In this document: positions 26,099-34,387 of the stretch, piece by piece
Numbering within the stretch: the first letter of the stretch is position 1
Layout of the letters: every line of letters begins with the position of its first letter
From: CAXQZM01 sp964228455
GTDB lineage: Bacteria > Pseudomonadota > Alphaproteobacteria > UBA7985
DNA length: 51,244 bases
Assembly: GCA_964228455.1 (NCBI GenBank)
Contig: CAXQZM010000063.1
Span: 1-51,244 of the forward strand
Direction of reading: 5' to 3'
Notes under the pieces: model-generated
The model's database searches: none
Seen by the model: the letters and a program-made list of their open reading frames with translations, nothing else
Told to the model about the DNA's origin: nothing
Position numbers and translations under genes: made by a program

Positions 26099-27499
26099 AT
26101 GACCGATCCAAAAACCCTCATAGATCTGGAAACCCGTGTCGGTTCAGACGCGATTGTTACAGATAGTGACCTATGTCGAACCGCCGGAGAGGACTGGCGT
26201 GGTGTATTTTCCGGGCCAGTTCTTGCAGTAGCTCAACCTAAAAATATCACGCAAGTTCAAGAAATCATTCGGTGGGCTAGTGAAACGGGAACCAGCCTCG
26301 TTCCTCAAAGTGGTAATTCTTCCCTAGCCGGTGGAGCAACTCCGACGAGCAATGCTGGAGCGGCATTAATCTTGTCAGCGAGGCGGCTAAAGAAAATCAG
26401 AAATTTTGATGCTAAGCAACGGCTGATAACCGTTGAAAGCGGTGTAATATTGGAAAACCTTCAGCAAGCTGTTGCACCCCTCGAGGTGCCAATAGATCTT
26501 GGGGGACGCGGCAGTGCACAAGTTGGTGGCCTTTTAGCCTGTCATGCCGGTGGACTAAATGTTGTCCGGTACGGGAGCCTAAGGAACCATGTTAGAGGTA
26601 TGGAAGTGGTATGGCCGAACGGCAAAGTTTGGAATGGCCTAAAACAGGTTAAAAAAGACAACACTGGTTATGATCTAAAGTCACTCCTAATCGGTTCTGA
26701 AGGGACTTTAGGCTTTATAACAGCAGCAACGCTTCAGCTATTTCCTCCAGCTAATCGCCGATTAACAGCTTTGATAGGGATTACACAGCCTCAAGAGGCG
26801 CTCGAACTATTTTGGAATCTCGAAACTGATTTTCCTAACCAAATATATGCCGCCGAAATGATGACGAACGTTGGCATGTCCAGAGCTCTTGAGCAAAATC
26901 AGCAACTTCGTAATCCTTTTGAAGGCAGGCTACCGCCATTTGCAATGCTTGTTGAAGTGGGCCTGCGTGAGAAAATTTTTGAAGCAGAGACTGAATTATT
27001 TTTAGACCGATTAGCTTCGCACAACGCGGAAGTTCTAGTCTCTCAGAGCGATCTTCAATCAGAAAATTTATGGGGCCTTAGAGAAGGACTAGTCGAGGCC
27101 CAACGGAGTTATGGACCGTCAGTGAAGCACGACGTTTGCGTACCAATGCAAGCCTTACCAGCCCTGATATCCCAGGGTATGAAGATATGTCATGAGGCCA
27201 TGCCAGGTTGCACACCCGTGCCATTTGGTCATCTGGGCGATGGTAGTTTTCATTTTAACGTTAGCTGCCCTAAAGGCTGGACGATGGAAGACATGCTTAG
27301 AAAGTCAGGAACGCTTACACAACGCATCCACGATCTCGTTAATCAACTGGGTGGCAGCATCAGTGCAGAACATGGAGTTGGGCAAGCCCGACTAGCGGAA
27401 GTAAATAGGTTCCGAGACCCCTCCGCTACATCAATAATGCGCTCAATAAAAAAGGCTCTTGACCCGAAAGGTTTATTCAACCCTGGCAAACTCCTTTAA
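26099..27499 (+). CDS. FAD-binding oxidoreductase (GlcD / D-2-hydroxyacid dehydrogenase type)
   Basis: The 466-residue protein has the two-domain layout of the family. The N-terminal FAD-binding-4 domain includes PQSGNSSLAGGATP (about 69-82), PIDLGGRGSAQVGGLLACHAGG (about 134-155) and GSEGTLGFITAATLQLFPP (about 197-215). The C-terminal FAD-oxidase domain contains PFGHLGDGSFHFNVSCP and ends SAEHGVGQARL...DPKGLFNPGKLL. Relatives oxidise D-lactate, glycolate or D-2-hydroxyglutarate; no glcE or glcF neighbours are present, so a single-subunit D-2-hydroxyacid dehydrogenase is more likely. Its stop overlaps the convergent LytM gene by 4 bp. Confidence 0.9.
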   Translation: MTDPKTLIDLETRVGSDAIVTDSDLCRTAGEDWRGVFSGPVLAVAQPKNITQVQEIIRWASETGTSLVPQSGNSSLAGGATPTSNAGAALILSARRLKKIRNFDAKQRLITVESGVILENLQQAVAPLEVPIDLGGRGSAQVGGLLACHAGGLNVVRYGSLRNHVRGMEVVWPNGKVWNGLKQVKKDNTGYDLKSLLIGSEGTLGFITAATLQLFPPANRRLTALIGITQPQEALELFWNLETDFPNQIYAAEMMTNVGMSRALEQNQQLRNPFEGRLPPFAMLVEVGLREKIFEAETELFLDRLASHNAEVLVSQSDLQSENLWGLREGLVEAQRSYGPSVKHDVCVPMQALPALISQGMKICHEAMPGCTPVPFGHLGDGSFHFNVSCPKGWTMEDMLRKSGTLTQRIHDLVNQLGGSISAEHGVGQARLAEVNRFRDPSATSIMRSIKKALDPKGLFNPGKLL

Positions 27500-28149
27500 A
27501 GCAGGCCTCGCTCTGCGAGTGACATTGGATCTACGCAGTTATTTATCTTTCTTGCGTTTGGATCCGAGTTATTTCCCGTAAGATAAATGCCGTAATGAAG
27601 GTGTGTAGTGCTACCCCAGTCAGCAAGTCGGCCAATTGTTTGACCGGCGGATACCCATTGACCAGCGCGAAGACTTCTTGATGGCACAACGTGCCAATAT
27701 GTATACTGTCGCCCACTGGCATAAATGACAACTCCGCCGCGCGAACCAGCTGACCGGGTCAGTGTGACTCGGCCACCCACAACTGCCTTAACTTTTGTTC
27801 CGACAGCAGCAACGACATCCACACCACAATGAAAGTCTGCTCGGCCTCTCAAATTTCGCCAACCATACCCACTAGTGACATATGTACCCGCATTGCGAGG
27901 GTAAAATGGTATAGCATTCCGAAATGCATAGTCTTGATGTGGGGGAATTCGTGCAGGCCGGGCATCTGGATTAGTTATACTAGAATTTCTGACTCCACTC
28001 ACGTGAGCCTCACGATAAGCAGTCAAAGAACCTGACCCTAAATTGGTTATTGCCCCAGAACTCGAACTCACAGAGCCAAGAAGCAAGTTACAACCAGATA
28101 AAAGCATTACTGCGACGGCCATGAAGGAATAAGAAAGCGCGAGGCGCAT
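27496..28149 (-). CDS. M23/LytM-family lipoprotein peptidase
   Basis: A lipoprotein signal with lipobox LSGC (C20) implies membrane anchoring after processing. The M23 domain covers about residues 90-195: GYGWRNLRGRADFHCGVDVVA holds the HxxxD zinc ligands (H102, D106), and THLHYGIYL holds the HxH ligand pair. Full ligand sets suggest an active endopeptidase cleaving peptidoglycan cross-links, although some relatives only activate amidases. At 217 residues it lacks LysM repeats. It lies 121 bp after the TAXI receptor gene. Confidence 0.88.
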   Translation of the reverse strand: MRLALSYSFMAVAVMLLSGCNLLLGSVSSSSGAITNLGSGSLTAYREAHVSGVRNSSITNPDARPARIPPHQDYAFRNAIPFYPRNAGTYVTSGYGWRNLRGRADFHCGVDVVAAVGTKVKAVVGGRVTLTRSAGSRGGVVIYASGRQYTYWHVVPSRSLRAGQWVSAGQTIGRLADWGSTTHLHYGIYLTGNNSDPNARKINNCVDPMSLAERGLL

Positions 28150-28270
28150 AAAAAAAATTCTCAGAAAATATACTTAAGTTACTGATAATTATTAAATTAG
28201 ATTTATTTAAAGGTAAAGCTTATCCAACTTCAGGTCATATGATTCACCACATCGCGACCAAAAAACCATA

Positions 28271-29434
28271 CTAGTTATCATTTTCCGAAACCAATGTGTC
28301 GCCTCCATATTCAGCGCCACTGAGATCTTGACCTAGAGCAGCAGAGGCTCGCGAGTCCAAATATCTGACTACACCGTTATGCAAGCGCGCAGTAAGACCC
28401 CCCGTAAAAAAAGATGATCTATCGGCAGAAGACAAAGCAGGGTGCCGGGATGAGAGGTTAAGGTCATCCTCAACCAAATGCCTAACCATTTCGGCAACCA
28501 TGTTATCATCTAAGCCCTCAGATGCTATTAGACTTACCACATAACCAACCGTGGTTACTGAGGAGCTCAAACTTGAATAATCTTCAGTTGATAATGTTAA
28601 GGCCGTTAAAGCGTCTCCATCTCCGGTTAACTGCGAAGAGAGATCTTCACCTAAACTTAGCAGTCGAGCATCGCACTTTGACAGTGTGAGTTCAACGGAT
28701 GGAAGCAGGGCTGGCCCGACAACAAAAAATGCATCAACCTCACCTATGCAGAAAGCTCTAGCCATTTGACTTTCCGAAGCCATCTCAATTTTTCTAAAAT
28801 CTCGACGTGATAAGCCTGCTTGCGCCAATACGACATCAGCTAACTGGCCTTGACTTGAGGAAGAGGGCGGTAAAGCTAATTTTTTCCCGTTTAAATCTGG
28901 AAAACGAGTCAGGTCATTTTTCACGACAATTTGAAGAGAAAGCGGATAAAGAGCCGCGACAGATCGTAGGCGATCAAAATTAAGGCTGTTACCAGCTAGT
29001 TCGTTTGCTGCCTTAACAGCAAAAGACTGCCAATCTGATTGCACCAGGCCAAACTCTGCCGCCCCACTCAATACAAGCGCGATATTTTCTCCTGAACCAG
29101 CGGTGGGGCGCACTAAACATTCTATTCGATGTTGTTCTATATCAGAGTTGATCAAACCACACAAAGCTCCACCAACTTCGAAATACCCGGCTCGCACTGG
29201 GCCTGTTGCAACTCTCATAAAACGGTCACTCTCAACTGTGCTTGGGAAAAGTGGACCTTCCTGAGAGCCATCAGAATGTTCACCAGCTTGAGGTCTCATT
29301 GTTGGCAATATTAGCCGTTGATCATCGGGAGCTGCGCCATGCTGTGTTTGCGCATGAACTGTATCCGATATGAGCAAAAAGTTTAGCAAACTAAATATTG
29401 GAACCAGAAATGAATAAATTACGGCTATTCGCAT
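28271..29434 (-). CDS. TAXI-family TRAP transporter solute receptor (orphan)
   Basis: The signal peptide covers about residues 1-29 (ending VHAQ). The mature protein has the TAXI receptor pattern: MRVATGPVRAGYFEVGGALCGLIN (about 73-96), RPTAGSGENIALVLSGAAEFGLVQSDW (about 108-134), and a TRAP-like ligand lobe with LNGKKLALPPSSSSQG. Such periplasmic receptors pass ligands to a fused DctQM-type permease. No permease gene adjoins it; neighbours are the LytM lipoprotein and trmN6. It may work with a distant permease or have been adapted to sensing. Confidence 0.85.
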   Translation of the reverse strand: MRIAVIYSFLVPIFSLLNFLLISDTVHAQTQHGAAPDDQRLILPTMRPQAGEHSDGSQEGPLFPSTVESDRFMRVATGPVRAGYFEVGGALCGLINSDIEQHRIECLVRPTAGSGENIALVLSGAAEFGLVQSDWQSFAVKAANELAGNSLNFDRLRSVAALYPLSLQIVVKNDLTRFPDLNGKKLALPPSSSSQGQLADVVLAQAGLSRRDFRKIEMASESQMARAFCIGEVDAFFVVGPALLPSVELTLSKCDARLLSLGEDLSSQLTGDGDALTALTLSTEDYSSLSSSVTTVGYVVSLIASEGLDDNMVAEMVRHLVEDDLNLSSRHPALSSADRSSFFTGGLTARLHNGVVRYLDSRASAALGQDLSGAEYGGDTLVSENDN

Positions 29435-29489
29435 GGAGGGGTCTTTAACGGCTTTTTCCCTTGCAACAATATCCAGATATCTGATTTTA

Positions 29490-30212
29490 TCATTTTAACG
29501 TCGGCAACCTTATCGTTGCGCCTTCATTCAAAACTTTGCGCGCTTGTTGCGTTAAGGCCCCCTCCTCATCTCGAATTACGAAAGGTGGGGTAAGTTGAAA
29601 AGGACTGCGTGAGCCCTGTCGGGCAAAAACTAAAACCCGAGGTACAGTCGCTTTTCCGGAGGATCCAACTAGGGGCATCACAGTTATGCAACCAAAGTCG
29701 GGGGATAACGCAATTAATGCCTCTGTTAATTGAGCAGTGCTTAGCACAAAGCCTATCCGCCCGCGAGGAGAAACCCAAGCCTTAGCTCTATCAATCCAAG
29801 CACTTAACTTTTGATTACTATGACGCCCTGCTCGTCGCTGATCATTTGCTGGTAATCGCCCAGTACCAATTTGAAAGAATGGAGGATTTGATAGGACAAC
29901 GGGGGCAGGCTTCGGTTCTACTTTAAATATGTCTGATTCGATAATATCAAACCCGGCGGACACGTTGATTCTAGCTAGAGCAGCTAGCTCCGGGTCACTC
30001 TCCACACCAACCCCCATTGCTTGTTGAAACCGAGCCTGGAGACAAAGACCTACAGTTCCTACCCCGCAACCCAAATCCACAAATCGCTCTCCTGGTCTTA
30101 AGACTACTGCTGCTGCAAGCAATACTGGATCTTGGCCAGCCCGGTAGCCTTTTTTGGGCTGATGGATAAGAACGCGCCCACCTAAAAAAGCATCACAGGT
30201 TATGCTTTCCAT
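29490..30212 (-). CDS. tRNA1(Val) A37 N6-methyltransferase TrmN6-like
   Basis: The 240-residue Rossmann methyltransferase has the SAM-binding motif FVDLGCGVGTVGL (44-56) and the catalytic NPPF (109-112) of N6-adenine or N5-glutamine methyltransferases. The N-terminal FLGGRVLIHQPKKGYRAGQDPVLLAA matches TrmN6 (YfiC). It starts by sharing one base with the stop of the upstream Sua5/TsaC gene (TAATG), so the two tRNA-modification genes appear translationally coupled. Confidence 0.85.
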   Translation of the reverse strand: MESITCDAFLGGRVLIHQPKKGYRAGQDPVLLAAAVVLRPGERFVDLGCGVGTVGLCLQARFQQAMGVGVESDPELAALARINVSAGFDIIESDIFKVEPKPAPVVLSNPPFFQIGTGRLPANDQRRAGRHSNQKLSAWIDRAKAWVSPRGRIGFVLSTAQLTEALIALSPDFGCITVMPLVGSSGKATVPRVLVFARQGSRSPFQLTPPFVIRDEEGALTQQARKVLNEGATIRLPTLK

Positions 30213-31162
30213 TATAGCGGAACAGCGCCTCGGGCGAGCCGATCATTTATGGCCCTACCGATGCCCTCATTCGGCACTGGCATGGCACAGATAGCATCAG
30301 CTCCAGAGCCACTGAGCACATGAAGCCCTTCAAAAAGTCGAGAAGCGGCCTCAACTAAATCACCTTGGTAAGAAAGGTTGTATACAAGGCTAGCATCTGG
30401 AACATCCGAGCCAAAAGCAAGGAGAGCCTGACCAGGAAAAACATGCAATTGATTTAGAAAAAGTGGAATCGGTGGCGCATAATGACGGCGTAACTGTCCC
30501 GGAGAGCTCACCTGTTCATCACTAAAATCTTCGAGGTATTTTTGATTTTCAGTAACCTGACCAATTACACGCTCAAGTTGAGCTTTGGTTACTGCTCCAT
30601 GTCGCAAGATTTGTGCATTTGGCCCAGAAATATCAATGACTGTGCTCTCCAGTCCAATGTTAGGCTCCTCCCCGGACAGGTATCCGATCCAAGAAACATC
30701 ACTGAAACTATCCATGACATGAGCAGCTCGGCTCGGGCTAAGAAGCCCAGACTTATTGGCACTTGGAGCTGCTACACCGCTAGGGAGCTTATCTGCCAAT
30801 TTTCTTACCTGCTCTCGGGCAGGACACCTAAGAGCAATGTTTTCCGATCCTGCAGTGACAATTGTACTTACCTTTGATTCACTTTTTTGAGGTAAAACGA
30901 TAGTTAGAGGCCCGGGCCAAAAAGCATTTGCGAGTGCACCTGCGCGGTGCCCCCAAATCCCGAGGGTGGACGCCTGATCTTGCCCACTAACATGAACAAT
31001 AAGAGGGTTAAAACTTGGACGTCCCTTAGCCTCGTATATTCGAGCTACAGCTTCATCACTAGCGGCATTAGCTCCCAAACCATATACAGTTTCTGTTGGG
31101 AAGATTACGAGCTGATCGTTGTGCAGTGCTTCAACTGCCTGTTCAAAATTTAGCGTTTGCAT
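30212..31162 (-). CDS. L-threonylcarbamoyladenylate synthase, Sua5 type
   Basis: The enzyme makes threonylcarbamoyl-AMP from threonine, bicarbonate and ATP for the t6A37 modification of ANN-decoding tRNAs. The YrdC domain spans about residues 8-195 with KR-type motifs: FPTETVYGLGANAASDEAV (22-40), YEAKGRPSFNPLIVHV (43-58) and APSANKSGLLSPSRA. A C-terminal Sua5 domain (about 225-316) starts after SPGQLRRHYAPPIPLF, so this is the long 316-residue Sua5 form, not short TsaC. It is coupled to trmN6. Confidence 0.93.
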   Translation of the reverse strand: MQTLNFEQAVEALHNDQLVIFPTETVYGLGANAASDEAVARIYEAKGRPSFNPLIVHVSGQDQASTLGIWGHRAGALANAFWPGPLTIVLPQKSESKVSTIVTAGSENIALRCPAREQVRKLADKLPSGVAAPSANKSGLLSPSRAAHVMDSFSDVSWIGYLSGEEPNIGLESTVIDISGPNAQILRHGAVTKAQLERVIGQVTENQKYLEDFSDEQVSSPGQLRRHYAPPIPLFLNQLHVFPGQALLAFGSDVPDASLVYNLSYQGDLVEAASRLFEGLHVLSGSGADAICAMPVPNEGIGRAINDRLARGAVPL

Positions 31163-31203
31163 AGCTTTTTTCTAATATTGCTTGCTTCAGAGGTGTGTCA
31201 GGT

Positions 31204-31237
31204 GGCTTCAAACAATTATATACGTTGATTTGAAGCC
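31204..31237. repeat. Perfect 9-bp inverted repeat upstream of the Sua5 gene
   Basis: GGCTTCAAA (31204-31212) and TTTGAAGCC (31229-31237) are exact inverted copies around a 16-base AT-rich spacer. The element sits between the glycosyltransferase-like stop and the Sua5 start on the same strand. No T-run follows, so it may be an operator or a 3'-end RNA stem. Confidence 0.6.
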
Positions 31238-31247
31238 CTTGCCAAAT

Positions 31248-32000
31248 TTAATAATCCTTGAGCCATTCTGATGCTCGACAGTAATTTCGAATAGATTTTG
31301 AATGTCCAGCAATTGCCTCCTCTATGCTAGGATTTCCATGAAAACATAGAACTCTGCAATCTTTAGGTAGCTGGGGCTTTAAGGCAAAGTTTAGAGGAAA
31401 ACTTGGCATAGCGTTACGTTTAAAGCTACAAACTAGAGAACCTGGCAAATACTTCAATGCACCATGCTTCAAAGCAGTCATTGATGTATAGTATTGTTCG
31501 GAACCTTTGTGACTATTTATTGCTGCTAATGGGTCGTTGGCAAAGTCATTATACAAAAAACTATGCTCACTTGGTTGGAAGCGGAATACCGAGCCATGCC
31601 CGCCTTCTCTACCCTGCCACTCGTATCTCCACTCTCTTCTCATAACTACACTGCCGGGCGCATGAGTAATAATTGGATCTAGGGGCCCTGTGATCAAAAC
31701 ATCAAGGTCAAAGCCGAGAACAACACCATCTATGTCCGCTAGACCGGGCCGGAACAGTGAGATTTTTTTCCAAGCACCTTTTCTTCCAGCCTTGTTCATT
31801 CCAAAGTCAATTGCTTCATCGAATGGTTCAGATGGAAGCTCACGCACCTCAACTTCTGATAAAATTCCATTGGCGTCATCGGTAAAACATATGAAGCGGA
31901 AATCTTGATTTACCCAACGCCGAACACCCTTGAACAGTCTATTAACATAGTGCGGTCCATACTTCGTTCCCCATTTCATACATACAACTGAGAGTGTCAT
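31248..32000 (-). CDS. Glycosyltransferase-like protein with DxD motif
   Basis: The 250-residue protein resembles nucleotide-sugar-dependent transferases: an N-terminal strand-helix segment (SVVCMKWGTKYGPHYVNRLF), FICFTDD (37-42), KISLFRP (79-85) and VVLGFDLDVLI (93-103), where DLD (98-100) is a candidate metal-binding DxD. No membrane segment is seen. I cannot name the substrate. The ATG at 32000 is preceded by GGAGG seven bases upstream; a GTG at 32006 is less likely. It stands alone between a 170-bp gap and the Sua5 gene. Confidence 0.65.
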   Translation of the reverse strand: MTLSVVCMKWGTKYGPHYVNRLFKGVRRWVNQDFRFICFTDDANGILSEVEVRELPSEPFDEAIDFGMNKAGRKGAWKKISLFRPGLADIDGVVLGFDLDVLITGPLDPIITHAPGSVVMRREWRYEWQGREGGHGSVFRFQPSEHSFLYNDFANDPLAAINSHKGSEQYYTSMTALKHGALKYLPGSLVCSFKRNAMPSFPLNFALKPQLPKDCRVLCFHGNPSIEEAIAGHSKSIRNYCRASEWLKDY

Positions 32001-32156
32001 TAACACGCCTCCATGATTCAGTCAGACTTCGTCATGTCTATAACTAAAACACCCTGCGAACTGCAATTACCCTCCAGTAAAAGAATTTGCTCTAATGGAC
32101 GACTTAAGGAATTCTATGGGGCAGTAATTGGAAGTTACTCTACGGTGAACGATTTG

Positions 32157-32560
32157 TGGGGTTGTGTGGGTTTTTCTTAGTACGGAATTCCCTCATCAAC
32201 TCTCCTCATTTTTATTTGATTCTCATCAAGGTTTAACTTTTTCACTACAGGGTGTTTTTCATCAACAACCCTCCAGTAAGGAAAATTTTCATCATCTTTA
32301 TGCTGTTCAATTGCCATTCTTAGAAATATCCCAGTTGTTACTGGACAAGTATTATCTGCCCCCGCTTTTAATGCTAGTCCACGCCTAAGTTCTTTAATAC
32401 TTAAATAAGAACCCTTGGGTATCGTAAAAATAAACTCTGAAATTTTCTCTGGCGAAGAAATAAGCATTTTCTCGCCAGCAGAAATATCGGAAAACCCTTT
32501 ATCTAGAATTTTTACAATATTTCTACTCAATGATTATCTCCTAAAATCCACACAACCCCA
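32157..32560. repeat. 18-bp inverted repeat bounding the ATL-like gene at the glmS 3' end
   Basis: TGGGGTTGTGTGGGTTTT (32157-32174) recurs inverted at 32543-32560, where the complement reads TGGGGTTGTGTGGATTTT: 17 of 18 bases match. The right copy ends exactly at the glmS stop codon (32561-32563), and the left copy ends two bases beyond the ATL-like stop. The pair encloses only this small AT-rich gene. No clear target-site duplication was found outside the repeats. Confidence 0.8.
32177..32530 (-). CDS. Alkyltransferase-like (MGMT/ATL-related) small protein
   Basis: The 117-residue protein resembles the DNA-binding half of O6-alkylguanine alkyltransferases: FIFTIPKGSYLSIKELRRGLA (33-53), TCPVTTGIFLRMAIE (61-75), PYWRVVDEKHP (84-94) and QIKMRRVDEGIPY (105-117), which parallels the QRxLLxxEGV end of that fold. 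The usual acceptor motif PCHRV is replaced by PYWRVV, as in ATL proteins that bind alkylated bases without transferring them. This assignment is by motif only. The start is TTG at 32530 with AGGAG seven bases upstream. By hand count 123 of 354 bases are G or C (about 35%), well below neighbouring glmS. Confidence 0.6.
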   Translation of the reverse strand: MSRNIVKILDKGFSDISAGEKMLISSPEKISEFIFTIPKGSYLSIKELRRGLALKAGADNTCPVTTGIFLRMAIEQHKDDENFPYWRVVDEKHPVVKKLNLDENQIKMRRVDEGIPY

Positions 32561-34387
32561 TCATTCAACGGTAACTGATTTAGCCAAATTCCTTGGCTGA
32601 TCAACATCCGTGCCTTTGAATACAGCTGTATGATAAGCGAGCATTTGTACCGGCAATGCGTAGATAAGTGGGGCTACAAACTCCTGCACTGGGCCAGTAT
32701 CAAACTTCCCCGTCGCTAAACTACCTCCGCGTTCAAAACCCTCTGCATCTGATAATAAGTATACTTTCCCACCTCTTGCATGCACCTCTTGAATATTACC
32801 AAGCGTCTTCTCGAATAACGGCCCCTCTGGCGCGCACACTATTACGGGAACAGCTTCATCAATAAGCGCAATAGGACCATGCTTCATTTCTCCGGCAGCA
32901 TAGCCCTCCGCATGGATGTATGAAATCTCTTTTAACTTTAGGGCACCTTCCATTGCTACAGGATACAAATTTCCCCTGCCCAGAAACAGAATATCCTGTG
33001 CTGACGATATTTGGCGCGCAAAGTTTTCAATATCGCTTTCCTTGTGCAGTAGTTCCTGCATTTTCCCGGGAACCTCTTGTAAAGCCCTTACAAGTTCTTC
33101 CGCTTCTGATGCCTCGATTGCGTCACGAGCGAGCGCGGCGTGAATCGCGACGCAAGCCAGAACTGCAAGCTGAGTAGTGAAAGCCTTGGTGGAAGCCACG
33201 CCAATTTCAGGCCCAGCGTGAGTTTGCAACAAACCATCAGCCTCTCGAGCTATGGTGCTCTCTGCGACGTTAGCAATAGCAAGCACTTTAACTCCTTTAC
33301 CGCGCATGTACCGCATAGCCGCCAGAGTATCTGCCGTCTCACCTGATTGAGTAAGCACAATGCCTCCATCAGTATCACTCATTGGTGCGTCTCGATATCG
33401 AAGCTCACTCGCAACATCAATTTCTACAGGCAATCGTGCGATTTTCTCGAACCAATACTTTGCAACTAAACCAGCATAATAAGCTGTTCCGCACGCGGTG
33501 ATCACCAGACGATTTATTCCACGAAAATCGATAGACAGGTTGGGAAGGTGAACGCTGTGTAACTTTGGATTTAAGTGAGCATGTAATGTATCACCTACCA
33601 CCGATGGCTGCTCATGAATCTCTTTTTCCATAAAGTGGCGATAATTTCCCTTGCCAACAATTGCACCAGAGTACTTCGAGAGTTTGATCTCTCTAGTGGC
33701 GGGTTGTCCCGTCGAATCAAAAATTTTAGCGTTATCCTGTGTTAGGATCGCCCAATCACCTTCTTCTAGGTAGGATATTCTATTTGTGAGATGAGCTAGA
33801 GCGAGCGAGTCTGAGCCGATGTACATCCCACTTTCACCATAACCTATAGCAAGTGGAGACCCCTTTCGCGCACAAGCGATCAAATCACCTCGATCATGAA
33901 ATATTATAGCTAAAGCAAAAGCCCCCTGAAGTTCCTTGAGTGCAGTAAAAACTGCAAATTTGGGATCTCCACTTGTCTGATAGTAATTTGAAATCAAATG
34001 CACAATTACTTCGGTATCGGTGTCAGACTCAAATATAACGCCCTCGCCCTGAAGCTTTTTTCGCAGATAATCAAAATTCTCAATGATGCCATTATGGACA
34101 ACCGCAACACAACCATCCGAATGTGGGTGCGCATTAGGAACATTGGGCACTCCATGTGTTGCCCATCGCGTGTGGCCAATACCAGTGGTACCCTCCACCG
34201 GTTCATGGAGGATTACCTCCTCTAGTGCACTTAACTTGCCAGAAGCTCGCCGACGAGCGATCGTCCTATCCTCGAGAACGGTAGCGATTCCTGCACTATC
34301 ATAACCTCTATATTCTAACTGTTTAAGCCCTTGCAAAATAGGTGATGCAACTGACTGATTTCCTACTATCCCTATTATACCGCACAT
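32561..34387 (-). CDS. glmS: Glutamine-fructose-6-phosphate aminotransferase (isomerizing)
   Basis: GlmS makes glucosamine-6-phosphate, the first step toward UDP-GlcNAc. The 608-residue protein has the class II glutaminase domain with nucleophile C2 (MCGIIGIVGN), two SIS domains (SQSGETADT-like motif ITQ region at about 347-356), and ends DVDQPRNLAKSVTVE, the conserved C-terminus. It shares one base with the glmU stop, so the two are coupled. Its 3' end directly abuts the right arm of an inverted repeat; the glmS end is the known attTn7 target in many bacteria, but no Tn7 genes are here. Confidence 0.98.
   Translation of the reverse strand: MCGIIGIVGNQSVASPILQGLKQLEYRGYDSAGIATVLEDRTIARRRASGKLSALEEVILHEPVEGTTGIGHTRWATHGVPNVPNAHPHSDGCVAVVHNGIIENFDYLRKKLQGEGVIFESDTDTEVIVHLISNYYQTSGDPKFAVFTALKELQGAFALAIIFHDRGDLIACARKGSPLAIGYGESGMYIGSDSLALAHLTNRISYLEEGDWAILTQDNAKIFDSTGQPATREIKLSKYSGAIVGKGNYRHFMEKEIHEQPSVVGDTLHAHLNPKLHSVHLPNLSIDFRGINRLVITACGTAYYAGLVAKYWFEKIARLPVEIDVASELRYRDAPMSDTDGGIVLTQSGETADTLAAMRYMRGKGVKVLAIANVAESTIAREADGLLQTHAGPEIGVASTKAFTTQLAVLACVAIHAALARDAIEASEAEELVRALQEVPGKMQELLHKESDIENFARQISSAQDILFLGRGNLYPVAMEGALKLKEISYIHAEGYAAGEMKHGPIALIDEAVPVIVCAPEGPLFEKTLGNIQEVHARGGKVYLLSDAEGFERGGSLATGKFDTGPVQEFVAPLIYALPVQMLAYHTAVFKGTDVDQPRNLAKSVTVE

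Noticed and set aside
32157..32560. A Tn7 insertion at attTn7
   Set aside because: Position and TGTGGG-like ends are suggestive, but there are no tns genes, no 5-bp target duplication, and the repeat abuts the stop codon instead of lying about 25 bp beyond it.
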